This document shows, piece by piece, positions 53,222 to 61,770 of a DNA stretch of 64,000 bases. Positions within the stretch are counted from its first letter, which is position 1; each line of letters begins with the position of its first letter. Under the pieces are notes generated by a model. The model did not search any database. It was not told the DNA's origin and worked only from the letters and a program-made list of their open reading frames with translations. Made by a program: the position numbers and the translations under genes. This DNA comes from Niveispirillum cyanobacteriorum (GTDB taxonomy: Bacteria; Pseudomonadota; Alphaproteobacteria; Azospirillales; Azospirillaceae): contig NZ_CP025615.1 in NCBI RefSeq assembly GCF_002868735.1, positions 91,414 to 155,413 of the forward strand, read 5' to 3'.

Positions 53222-54115
53222 ATGGACTCAGCTTTCGGCTTCAACTCAAAAATAATTGACGTTGTTATCTCCGTTGATGCTGCGGAGATGGTTAACATTC
53301 AGTCTCTTATTGCCATGACCGACTCCTTGATATGCAATTGGAGTTCTCAGGAAAAACTGTCTATCACAGTCGTCCATCGTGGAGGAATATCGGACACTGT
53401 TCGAGCGCTCTTCGTGGATGCGAAGCAGTTTGCATGTCGCTTCTTATCGTTTGAAGAAGATTTCGGCGTCACAGAAGAAGATGAGCGAATTAAAACCAAG
53501 TGGCGCCGCATTTTAGCCTTGATCTATCCGCCGCGCGCTACAGCCCCATTCTTCATGATGTTGGATGCTAGCGCATTCTGTTTACGGATGTGTGATCTCC
53601 ATACCCTGTTGCCCGATGGGAGAGCGTTGACGCAGTGGGAGCGAATGGATCTCCACCCGTCGGCCACCCGCACTTCTTTTCAACTCCTGGGCGGTGGTCC
53701 ACTCTTAGAATTTGGTTTGAGCGTTCATCCAGCGATTTATTCTCGCGAGTTGGCTGGTAATGTGATAAAGACCTTAGAAGAGCGGCACCAGCAGCCGGTG
53801 CTTTCGCTACTCCTCGCCCTATGTCGGCAAGATGTCGACTGGACGGATAACAGTCTTTATTCTCTAGTGAATTGGGCGAGACTGACAGAGTTCCATATGA
53901 GTATGCATGAGCAGCTTGAGCAGTCGATTGCTCTGCACTCTGATATCAACTTGTGGTCTGACGAATTGGATAACAACTGGTCACCAAAAATTTGGACGAA
54001 ACTAGCGAAACACGGGGTTTTTCTTATCCTTCATCCTACATCTGAGAAGACGCTGGCAGAGGCATTAGATAGATCTTATTGTGCTCTTCACAGCTGGTCC
54101 CGATTAACTGGGTAG
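53222..54115 (+). CDS. Putative GT-A-fold glycosyltransferase (DUF6492-like)
   Basis: 297 residues. The order of features resembles DUF6492-type proteins: a beta start IIDVVISVDAAEMVNIQSLI, a central WRRILALIYPPR and FFMMLDASAFCLRMCDLHTL where a DxD would be expected (here D-A-S), and SVHPAIYSRELAGNVIKTLE. The likely metal ligand is altered, so activity is uncertain. The family guess rests on pattern only. GGGAG precedes the start. Probably co-transcribed with the large glycosyltransferase upstream. Downstream begins a decayed IS3. Confidence 0.5.
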   Translation: MDSAFGFNSKIIDVVISVDAAEMVNIQSLIAMTDSLICNWSSQEKLSITVVHRGGISDTVRALFVDAKQFACRFLSFEEDFGVTEEDERIKTKWRRILALIYPPRATAPFFMMLDASAFCLRMCDLHTLLPDGRALTQWERMDLHPSATRTSFQLLGGGPLLEFGLSVHPAIYSRELAGNVIKTLEERHQQPVLSLLLALCRQDVDWTDNSLYSLVNWARLTEFHMSMHEQLEQSIALHSDINLWSDELDNNWSPKIWTKLAKHGVFLILHPTSEKTLAEALDRSYCALHSWSRLTG

Positions 54116-54124
54116 TTTGATAAA

Positions 54125-55325
54125 TGTGGTTCGCCCTTACTGAAGGACGACAGTTGTGACGGGGTGGAAAAGGCGATCTTCAGCAGAGTTAAAGGCTAAG
54201 GTTGCGCTGAGGACAACTCGAGGTGAGTTGAAAATGGCGCAACTGGTGTCGAAGCACGGTGTTCGCCAGACGATGATCAACGCTTGGCGTAAGAAGGCGA
54301 TTGAAGGGATGGTGGCGTCATTTTCTGGCAAGGACGCCGTTGCACCGCTGGTTTATGGTGCCCGAATTGTCCGGCTGCACGCAAAGATCGGCAAGTTGGT
54401 AGTGGAACGGGATTTTTTTGCGTAAGGCCTCTTGTCGATGAGTGCAGGTCGGAGGCAGGAAATGGTGGACCTATCCCATTCCAGCTTGTCGGTTGTCAGG
54501 CAATGCCCTTTGCTGTCGATCAGCCATTCGCATTATTACGGGTCAGTATGGGGTGAGGGCGCCGGGAACTTGGCGTTGATAGGAGTGATTGACGCCCAGT
54601 TCCTCGAGACGCCCTGGTACGACAGTCGGCAAACGACCTACTACGTCCGCTCAGGGTCGTCGTCAATCGCAAACAGGAGCCCGCTGATGGGCAGGATGGA
54701 GCTGGCCGCCCTCTATCAACGACTGAAGACCAACGTTCCCCATTCCGAACACAATATCTGGTTCTACCTGCTGCGGAACCTGACCATTGACTGGCCGTAC
54801 TGTATATGATGTACCGACATCATCGACAGTGCCATACGACCGCGTTTTGTGTGTGCTATCTTCGTTATGGATTAGGCTTCATGCAAGGTGCTCGTCTGTA
54901 AACTGTCCAACATTATGGACATCGATTTCTCCCTGGAGGTACTGCAGAATGTCATGACCCTGCCCGGCAAACTGGAAATCTTCATCGCCTACCAAGGTAG
55001 CCAAATCACCAGCCAGAGGTTCACTGGTATCTTGACCAGTGCAGGTATCAAAGTTTCCATGGATGGAAAGGTCATTTAGATGGACAATGTGTTGATTGAG
55101 CGACTTTTCCGGCCACTGAGATATGACTGTGTTTTCAAGCCTGACAACGAGGTCGGGGTTGGACGTCAGGTGGATCATTACAATATCCAACGCCCGTATT
55201 CCGGGCTTGGGGTACAAATACCAGACTAAGCATACAGGCAACGGGCAGAAGGGATCTGTTTGGCTGCGTGAAATGATCAAGACCAAGTTTAACACAGAGC
55301 AAAGGCTGTCCGGTCACGGGGCTCT
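54125..55325 (+). mobile_element. Decayed IS3-family element
   Basis: Collinear with the IS3 at 39838-41086 but with many substitutions and stops. OrfA (54156-54425) has MAQLVSKHGVRQTMINAWRK and LHAKIGKLVVERDFFA. OrfB survives as separate frames: SLSVVRQCPLLSISHSHYYG (54432-54809) and IAYQGSQITSQRFTGILTSA (54888-55079), then further debris. The right terminal sequence near 55280-55325 (GACCAAGTTTAAC, CTGTCCGGTCACGGGG) is recognisable. Base composition has drifted to AT, which indicates age. Confidence 0.85.
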
Positions 55326-55355
55326 GCTTTTCCAAAGAAAATCTAAGGAATCTCG

Positions 55356-56414
55356 ATGTTAACTAAAGCTATAAACCCAAAATTAGGTACTTTGATTCGT
55401 GCACGCGCACCTTTGCGTTTAGGATTAGCTGGCGGTGGCACCGATATTTCACCCTATTGCGATGTCCACTCTGGTGCCATCCTAAACATCACCATCTCCA
55501 TGTTCACTTCCGCCACCCTGGAATTGACCCAAGATGGCAAGATCGTCTTCGAAGCGTTGGATCGTGACGAGATAACCTCCTACGATATGGCGCCGTATCT
55601 GGCTCCCGATGGCAAACTGGATTTGCACAAAGCAGTGTACAACCGCATCGTCGCCGACTATCTGGGCGGGCGACCGGTTTCCCTGAGACTGCGCACCAGT
55701 TCAGATGCCGTGGCCGGTTCAGGCCTGGGCTCGTCCTCGACTCTGGTGGTGACCATGGCCCAGGCCTTCGTGGAAGCCTTCGCCCTACCCCTAGGCGAAT
55801 ACGATGTGGCTCATATGTCGTACGTAATCGAACGCAAGGATCTGGGCCTGAAGGGCGGTAAACAGGATCAATATGCTGCGACCTTCGGAGGCTTCAACTT
55901 CATGGAGTTTTATGCTGAGGACCGAGTCATCGTTAACCCGCTGCGGGTCAAGGATTGGATCATCAGCGAACTGGAATCATCGCTGGTGCTGTACTTCACT
56001 GGCGTTTCCCGTGAATCCGCCAACATCATCGCCGAGCAGGTCAGCAACGTCGAAAACGGCAATCAGGCGTCCATCGACGCCATGCACGCCCTGCGGCAGG
56101 AGGCAGTAGCCATGAAGGAGTATCTGCTGCGCGGCGACATCCCCGCACTAGGCCGGGCCTTGCAGGCCGGCTGGGAGGCGAAGAAGCGTAGTGCCAACTC
56201 CATATCAAACCCAGCCATCGACGCCATCGACCAAGCTGCCCGCAAGGCGGGAGCCTTTGCCGGCAAGATGTCTGGTGCGGGTGGTGGTGGCTTCATGTTC
56301 TTCCTGGCACCGCCGGAGTGCCGCCAGAAGGTGATCAAAACGTTGGAGCAATTTGGTGGCACGGCTTCAGCTTGCTATTTCACTGCCGAAGGAGCTAAAG
56401 CGTGGAGGGTGTGA
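55356..56414 (+). CDS. hddA: D-glycero-alpha-D-manno-heptose 7-phosphate kinase
   Basis: 352 residues, a GHMP kinase of the HddA type. Substrate motif 1 is RAPLRLGLAGGGTDISPY (~18); motif 2, the ATP loop, is AVAGSGLGSSSTLVVTMAQA (~110); motif 3 is GKMSGAGGGGFMFFLAP near the end. QDQYAATFGG is also typical. It phosphorylates C1 of D-glycero-D-manno-heptose 7-phosphate on the way to GDP-heptose. Start ATG 55356 follows AAGGAA. Its stop overlaps the gmhA start by one base (TGATG), so supply of substrate and its use are coupled. It follows directly on a decayed IS3. Confidence 0.93.
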   Translation: MLTKAINPKLGTLIRARAPLRLGLAGGGTDISPYCDVHSGAILNITISMFTSATLELTQDGKIVFEALDRDEITSYDMAPYLAPDGKLDLHKAVYNRIVADYLGGRPVSLRLRTSSDAVAGSGLGSSSTLVVTMAQAFVEAFALPLGEYDVAHMSYVIERKDLGLKGGKQDQYAATFGGFNFMEFYAEDRVIVNPLRVKDWIISELESSLVLYFTGVSRESANIIAEQVSNVENGNQASIDAMHALRQEAVAMKEYLLRGDIPALGRALQAGWEAKKRSANSISNPAIDAIDQAARKAGAFAGKMSGAGGGGFMFFLAPPECRQKVIKTLEQFGGTASACYFTAEGAKAWRV

Positions 56415-57004
56415 TGATCGAGGCGATCCAAGGGGAACTGGGGGCAACCATCCAGGTGCTGCAGGCCATGCAAGCGGATCGGGATTTGTGCAAGCGGGTC
56501 GCCGACGTGGTGGAACTCAGCGTGACCACGCTGAAGGCCGGTAACAAAATCTTGTTCGCGGGCAACGGTGGCAGTGCCGCAGATGCTCAGCATTGGGCCG
56601 GTGAACTGGTCAGCCGTTTTAACTATGATCGACCGGGCTTGGCGGCCATCGCACTGACCACCGACACCTCCATCCTGACGGCTATCAGCAACGACTACGG
56701 CTACGATTACAGCTTCGCCCGTCAGATCGAGGCTCTAGGCCGGGAAGGGGACGTTTTATTTGCATTGTCAACCTCAGGCCGATCCAAGAACATCGTGCGT
56801 GCCTTGGCTGCCTGTAAGGAGCGGGGAGTGAAGACAGTCGGTTTCACCGGCTCTACAGGCAGCGACATGCAGGCACTGTGCGACCATTGCTTGTGCATCC
56901 CGTCCGCCCACACGCCCCGCATCCAAGAAGGGCACGAGGTGCTGGGTCACATGATCTGCGGCTTGATTGAACAGCGCATTTTCCCCAAGGGAGCGAAATC
57001 TTGA
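56414..57004 (+). CDS. gmhA: Sedoheptulose 7-phosphate isomerase
   Basis: 196 residues, a SIS-domain isomerase. GNGGSAADAQHWAGELVSRF (~50), ALTTDTSILTAISNDYGYD (~80), FALSTSGRSKNIVRALAAC and the C-terminal EGHEVLGHMICGLIEQ contain the GmhA active-site set. It converts sedoheptulose 7-phosphate to D-glycero-D-manno-heptose 7-phosphate, the substrate of HddA. ATG 56414 shares its A with the hddA stop; an alternative GTG at 56402 is less likely. The ISL3 element begins 79 bases after its stop, separating it from the glycosyltransferase and hddC::gmhB. Confidence 0.94.
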   Translation: MIEAIQGELGATIQVLQAMQADRDLCKRVADVVELSVTTLKAGNKILFAGNGGSAADAQHWAGELVSRFNYDRPGLAAIALTTDTSILTAISNDYGYDYSFARQIEALGREGDVLFALSTSGRSKNIVRALAACKERGVKTVGFTGSTGSDMQALCDHCLCIPSAHTPRIQEGHEVLGHMICGLIEQRIFPKGAKS

Positions 57005-57082
57005 TTTCCACGCAGAATTGGCCCGAGATGTCCGTAGAGAATGACCTGTCCGGCGTCAGAGTGTCAATCAGCATTGAAGTTT

Positions 57083-58743
57083 GGCTCTGACTCAATTTTG
57101 ATGAAATTCGGGATTCCTCTGGAGTGCGTTTTCCATAGGGATCAGCATGATGCGCTCAGGCTTACCACACTCAATGTTCGACGTTGCCGGCATGGCCATC
57201 AAGGACATCACCGACGATGATGGAATGGTGCGGCTCACCATAAGCCCGGTCACGGCGATGAGCGCCTGTCCCGGATGCGGAACGTGGTCTGGTCGGATCC
57301 ATAGCCGATATCATCGGCGGCTGGCGGACCTGCCGACAACCGGTCGGCGTGTTGAGCTTGTGCTGCGGGCCCGCCGGTTCTTCTGCGATGCCGTGCTCTG
57401 CGGGCGCCGCGTATTCACAGAGCGCTTCGATCCCAAGGTTTTGGCGCCTTGGGCCCGCCGGACGGCGCGGTTGGATCAGATTATCCACCATCTGGGTCTG
57501 GGTCTGGCGCTGGGAGGTCGTCCGGCTGCTGCACTGGCCCGTCGCTTGATGCTACCGGTGAGCAACGACACCTTGTTGCGGGTGGTTCGTCGTCGGGGCA
57601 GCCCGCGCATCGTGCCGCCTACGGTAATCGGCGTGGATGATTGGGCGTGGAGACGCAATCACCGCTATGGAACGCTGATCTGCGACCTGGAGCGGAGACG
57701 GACCATCGCCCTGCTGCCTGATCGTGAACCGGCAACGACGCAAGCCTGGCTGGAACAGCAGCCGCAGATCCGCATCGTGGCCCGCGACCGCGCAAGTGGC
57801 TACGCCCTGGCTGTCTCCAAGGCGTTGCCCGCTGCTACTCAGGTAGCCGACCGCTGGCACCTGATGGAGAACGCAAGTCGAGCCTTTCTCGACGCAGTCC
57901 GGAAATCCATGCGGCAGATACGCACCGCGGTCGGCGCCACCAGCATCGATCCGGCCCTTCTCACGGCGGCAGAGCGCTTGCAGTACGAAGGATATCTGCG
58001 GCGTGAGGATACCAACAATGTGGTCCAGCGCCTGGCCAATGAGGGCATCCCCATCAAGGAGATCGTTCGCCGGACCGGCCACAGCCGAGGGCTGGTGCGT
58101 AAAATCCTCCGGGGTCAGGGCGCCGACATCTTCCGGACAAGAGAAAGTTCCCTGGATCTGCATCTTCCCTGGCTCGACCAACAATGGCAGGCGGGGCATC
58201 GCAACGGTACCGACCTTTGGCGGCGGCTCAGGGAGGAGGGTTTCCAAGGCTCGCTACGCGTCGTCACGGAATGGGCGACCCGCCGGCGCCGGGCGGACCA
58301 GATGGGGGCAGAGGTCCTCAAACGGACCCCATCCGCCCGGATCATCGCCCGGCTCATGACCTTGGGACGCGATGCGCTGACAAAGGCTGAGACTGTCCTG
58401 GTTGCCGCCATTGAAAAGGGGGTCCCGACCCTTGTCGATGCCAGAACCATCATCGCCGATTTCCAGGGCATGATCCGGCGCCGATCGCTGGCTGACTTGG
58501 CCCCCTGGCTGGAACGGGCAAGCCCATCCATGGTGGCGTCTTTCGCCAATGGCATCGTCAAGGATCGGGCCGCTGTGGAGGAGGCTATCACTTCCTCATG
58601 GTCAAATGGCCAAACCGAAGGCCAGATAACCAAGCTCAAACTCGTCAAACGCCAGATGTATGGCCGCGGAAAACTCGACCTGCTCCAAGCCCGCGTCATT
58701 GGTGCAGGGTAGAAAGGCTCTTCACCAAAACTGCGTCAGAGCC
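57083..58743 (+). mobile_element. Intact ISL3-family element
   Basis: 1661 bp. Left end GGCTCTGACTCAATTTTGATG; inverted right end GGCTCTGACGCAGTTTTGGTG. The 8 bases on each side (TGAAGTTT and ACTTTTCC) do not match, so no duplication is visible. Outside the right end the sequence ACTTTTCCACGCCGGATAAC is shared with the remnant at 19077, so the real boundary may lie further out. Confidence 0.88.
57147..58712 (+). CDS. ISL3-family transposase
   Basis: 521 residues. The zinc-binding front has CPGCGTWSGRIHSRYHRRLA and FFCDAVLCGRRVFTERF. The HTH region is ALARRLMLPVSNDTLLRVV. The DDE domain begins GVDDWAWRRNHRYGTLICDL and includes VARDRASGYALAVSKALP, ADRWHLMENASRAF and the late SSWSNGQTEGQITKLKLVKR with the catalytic Glu. 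AGGGATCAGC precedes the start. Intact and plausibly active; its insertion splits the heptose gene group. Confidence 0.94.
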   Translation: MMRSGLPHSMFDVAGMAIKDITDDDGMVRLTISPVTAMSACPGCGTWSGRIHSRYHRRLADLPTTGRRVELVLRARRFFCDAVLCGRRVFTERFDPKVLAPWARRTARLDQIIHHLGLGLALGGRPAAALARRLMLPVSNDTLLRVVRRRGSPRIVPPTVIGVDDWAWRRNHRYGTLICDLERRRTIALLPDREPATTQAWLEQQPQIRIVARDRASGYALAVSKALPAATQVADRWHLMENASRAFLDAVRKSMRQIRTAVGATSIDPALLTAAERLQYEGYLRREDTNNVVQRLANEGIPIKEIVRRTGHSRGLVRKILRGQGADIFRTRESSLDLHLPWLDQQWQAGHRNGTDLWRRLREEGFQGSLRVVTEWATRRRRADQMGAEVLKRTPSARIIARLMTLGRDALTKAETVLVAAIEKGVPTLVDARTIIADFQGMIRRRSLADLAPWLERASPSMVASFANGIVKDRAAVEEAITSSWSNGQTEGQITKLKLVKRQMYGRGKLDLLQARVIGAG

Positions 58744-58820
58744 ACTTTTCCACGCCGGATAACAAGGGCCTAAACTTATCCAAAGAACTTTCTCCGGTCT
58801 CGTCAGCGACGAAGGATGCC

Positions 58821-60824
58821 TCACGCTGGTTTAAGCAGAGCCGCATAGCCGGCCCCCACCACATCCGGTGCATAGGTGCCCTCAGTCAGCAGCCGCCCCT
58901 GTTGACTAAGGCGCTCGCGCAGCCATTGGTCCTTGACCAACCGCTGCATCCACCAAGCAGCATGGGCTATGTCCGGCTCTGCCCATACCTGCCCTTCTCC
59001 GAAGGGATAGTCACCCACAGCCACCGGACACAAAGTGTGATCAACTAATGCCGCTGTGCCTGGCGTGGTGAAATCCAGGTTTCCCGAATAACCGGTAACT
59101 ATAGCTGGCTTTCCCATCATCATCGCCTCGGCTATCCCCCGCCCAAACCCCTCGCTCCGGTGCAGAGACAAAAAGCAGTCGCAGACCCGGCAAAGGTCGA
59201 GCACGGCGTTCCGTGTCAGGGTCCCGTTGATGATGGTAATGCGGGGATCAGCCCCAGCTTCAGTCACAAGGGCCTGCCAGGCCGGGTTGTCGGGGGCAGG
59301 TCGCATCGCCTTGATCACCAGCCCCACCGGCTCGTCACCGAGCGGAAATGCATACCTGAACGCCTGAACGCATGCTTGTGGGTTCTTCCGTCGCATACCA
59401 GACAGAAAGTCGAAGGCGAAAATAAAAAGGAAGCGGTGCTCAGGCAGGCCGAAATCAAGCCGAGTCATTCCGGCGCTACCGCCTGTCGTCACCGCCATGG
59501 GCATATGACGCACTGGCTTTGGACTGCTTTTGGCATAAGCCTCGTAGGTATGGCGGCTCGAAGCCCAAACCTCGTCAACAAGATTGTAGGCATGACGCCA
59601 CTCCTCGGGCCAGCTTGAAAGCTCCCACGGCCAATAGCCGATTGTGCGGCGCCCATCGAACAGTCGCGTTCCTTCGACTGCTGCTAGGCGTGCAGCCTCG
59701 ATACCGGTCGTGCACAGAAGATTTATCCGATAGGGCAGGGTATCATTGATCAGTGACGCCACGCTGTCGTCAGCTTGGCATACGCCAGGACTAGGGTCGA
59801 CATTATAGATACTGAACGGGATGCCCGCCATCTGCATGGCAAGTGCGGCCATACGGACATCTTCACCGATGCCGAACTGTCCACGCGCATGGCCAACAAG
59901 GTTCACGCCGAACGGCAGTTCGCCATGCCGACCCCGCACCGCCGATGTGCATATCCGAGCGGGTTCGGCCGGGCGTTCCGGAGCGACAGTCGTGTCCGGC
60001 ACCAGATCACCCAGATCGGTCAAGCCCATCTCCGCGATCCCGTGCGCGAAAAACCAATTTACAAAGCCTGTCCGACCGGACCGGCTATCCAGCGGGAATG
60101 CCTGTTGAACATCATCCCGTCGGAGCCAGACCCACCACATCAGTCGGCTTATTGGGACATCACCAGTTGTCTGCCCATAGGGCTCGTTCAGCAGGCGCTT
60201 CTGCGCGTCAGTGAAATAGCGGGCGAGGCCAAGTTCAGCGGGGCCGTGGGTAAAGTACCAGCAAACGAAGCTCTGCTGCCCCTTTGCTGTGCGCAGATCG
60301 AAATATTCTTGCAGATCCCGTCTCATCGCCCGAACGAACACCATGAAGGCGGTCAAAGGTGGCTGCACGCCGGATATAGCCTCAGGGGCCAACTCCGACA
60401 TCAGTGTCCGACAGGCTGCAAGCGCAATCTTCTCTAGCCACGCAGACTCACGCGCCCCACTGACCAATAACCACCAAGCGAAACCTTGCTGCCCGCTGGC
60501 GGTGCCTAGATCGAAATGTTGATGCAGATCCGACCGCGCATCCCAGGCCAGCTTCATCGCGCGGGTCAATACTGGCTGCACGCCAGGCAAGGCTTCCGCA
60601 GCCGGCTCCGACAGAAACTCCTGTGACATGACGACACCATCAGCCTCCGTCAGGCTGCGGTACTCCCGCGAGCCATTCAGAAGCAGCCACCGTTCGAAGC
60701 CGGGGCGATCTTCCGCATATAGTTCTCGAAGATCGAGCCTAGTGAGCCAAATGGTCCGTTTGATATCATCCAGACACAGCCCCTGCGGCACCGTCTGGGT
60801 TCCAGCGGCGTCAAAACCGCTCAT
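58821..60824 (-). CDS. GT4-family glycosyltransferase with four N-terminal repeats
   Basis: 667 residues. Residues ~22-270 hold four copies of a ~45-residue unit following R-D-L-x3-F-x-L-x4-G-x3-F-x2-W-x4-G-x2-E: RLDLRELYAEDRPGFERWLL, RSDLHQHFDLGTASGQQGF, RRDLQEYFDLRTAKGQQSF, RDDVQQAFPLDSRSGRTGF. The GT-B region follows: FGVNLVGHARGQFGIGEDVR, GYWPWELSSWPEEWRHAYNL, FLFIFAFDFLSGMRRKNPQA and CFLSLHRSEGFGRGIAEAMM (donor site). Enzymes with the GEDVR and WELSSWP motifs occur in O-antigen loci. It is on the minus strand against its heptose neighbours. No signal peptide or membrane helix. Confidence 0.88.
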   Translation of the reverse strand: MSGFDAAGTQTVPQGLCLDDIKRTIWLTRLDLRELYAEDRPGFERWLLLNGSREYRSLTEADGVVMSQEFLSEPAAEALPGVQPVLTRAMKLAWDARSDLHQHFDLGTASGQQGFAWWLLVSGARESAWLEKIALAACRTLMSELAPEAISGVQPPLTAFMVFVRAMRRDLQEYFDLRTAKGQQSFVCWYFTHGPAELGLARYFTDAQKRLLNEPYGQTTGDVPISRLMWWVWLRRDDVQQAFPLDSRSGRTGFVNWFFAHGIAEMGLTDLGDLVPDTTVAPERPAEPARICTSAVRGRHGELPFGVNLVGHARGQFGIGEDVRMAALAMQMAGIPFSIYNVDPSPGVCQADDSVASLINDTLPYRINLLCTTGIEAARLAAVEGTRLFDGRRTIGYWPWELSSWPEEWRHAYNLVDEVWASSRHTYEAYAKSSPKPVRHMPMAVTTGGSAGMTRLDFGLPEHRFLFIFAFDFLSGMRRKNPQACVQAFRYAFPLGDEPVGLVIKAMRPAPDNPAWQALVTEAGADPRITIINGTLTRNAVLDLCRVCDCFLSLHRSEGFGRGIAEAMMMGKPAIVTGYSGNLDFTTPGTAALVDHTLCPVAVGDYPFGEGQVWAEPDIAHAAWWMQRLVKDQWLRERLSQQGRLLTEGTYAPDVVGAGYAALLKPA

Positions 60825-60962
60825 GCAAGCCTTCCCTCAACTGGTGGACAATTTGCACCCGAAGTTGGGCGCACAGCACAACCGAGGACCAGCGAAGTTT
60901 TCCGAGTTGCCGAATTGTACTAGCTAGAGCTCCTGGTATCAAATTCGCCTCCTGAGCAGTTT

Positions 60963-61252
60963 GTTAGCCCGGATTATGCACCGGGGTCGTAATTTTGGTT
61001 GGCGAGTGTAGCACAAGGCATTGATTGGGTTAGGCTTCAGTCGCCGAACACAAATCTGCCCGATCCAAGGACGCTGCACCCGCCATGCAAGAGAATACGC
61101 AGTTGTTGCCCGGCCTGTCACTCGTTTCGGGCAAGTCCGTTGAGGCCTGCTTCGATGGGGGCAGCCTGTCGTCCGATGCCGGTGTGCTGGCACTGCGCGA
61201 GATCGATATGCGGCTGAATGTAGCGGCGTGGCTGGCGGCCCGCATCGCCGAT
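60963..61252 (+). mobile_element. IS1380-family 5' remnant
   Basis: The left terminus TTAGCCCGGATTATGCACC at 60963 is followed by a leader and a transposase start (ATG 61085): MQENTQLLPGLSLVSGKSVE, ACFDGGSLSSDAGVLALREI, DMRLNVAAWLAARIAD. Homology then stops at the IS110 end. Matches the IS1380 at 22295 without its internal frameshift. Confidence 0.83.
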
Positions 61253-61253
61253 A

Positions 61254-61412
61254 CTGAACTGATGGTGTGGATGCCCCTTCACCTGGGGATTGTTGGTTTC
61301 CAGGTTATGGTTTCCGACGGGCGTCACACTGGAGGTCATGATGGAGGCGACGTATTTGCTGGCGATCGACCTGGGCAAGCGGCATTTCCAGGTCTGCGGG
61401 ACGGGCGTTAAC
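61254..61412 (+). mobile_element. IS110-family 5' remnant with outer end
   Basis: The outer end TGAACTGATGGTGTGGATGC and its ~85-base leader are followed by ATG 61338-61340: MMEATYLLAIDLGKRHFQVC, GTG. About 25 codons remain before unrelated sequence. Confidence 0.78.
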
Positions 61413-61461
61413 GGGGTGCTTATCGGTATCCGGCGTGGAAAACTTCAATGCCGATTGACAT

Positions 61462-61507
61462 GCCGAAACAAGCTTACCAAACTGTCCGCTTACGGGTGAC
61501 CAGCTCT
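61462..61507. mobile_element. IS3 right-end fragment
   Basis: CGAAACAAGCTTACCAAACT followed by GTCCGCTTACGGGTGACCAG corresponds to the IS3 terminus at 41048-41086 with a few substitutions. Confidence 0.6.
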
Positions 61508-61578
61508 GAAAGAAATATTTATTACCGAGAGAAATTATCCTATCATTAAGACCATCGCTTTCAGTTGGGAGAGAGAAA

Positions 61579-61770
61579 ATGGTTCCTGTTGTGGAGAATA
61601 ATGGTCTTGTAGGCAACGTGTCGCGTTCAGGTGGTGGCAGTCGAGTACTTATTCCCGTTAGCCTGGTTGGACAGCATCGTGCATTGGTCGCGCTTCAGGT
61701 CGAACCGAGTCAATTTCTTCCTGTAACATTTGCGAATGAGGCGGCTAGTTCCTGGCTGCAAATACTATAA
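61579..61770 (+). CDS. Small hypothetical protein before hddC::gmhB
   Basis: 63 residues: MVPVVENNGLVGNVSRSGGG, SRVLIPVSLVGQHRALVALQ, VEPSQFLPVTFANEAASSWL. GGGAGAGAGAA sits just upstream of the ATG, so translation is likely. Its last base is shared with the ATG of the next gene, implying coupling. I do not recognise it; it might be a leader ORF or the tail of a gene lost to transposition. Confidence 0.4.
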   Translation: MVPVVENNGLVGNVSRSGGGSRVLIPVSLVGQHRALVALQVEPSQFLPVTFANEAASSWLQIL

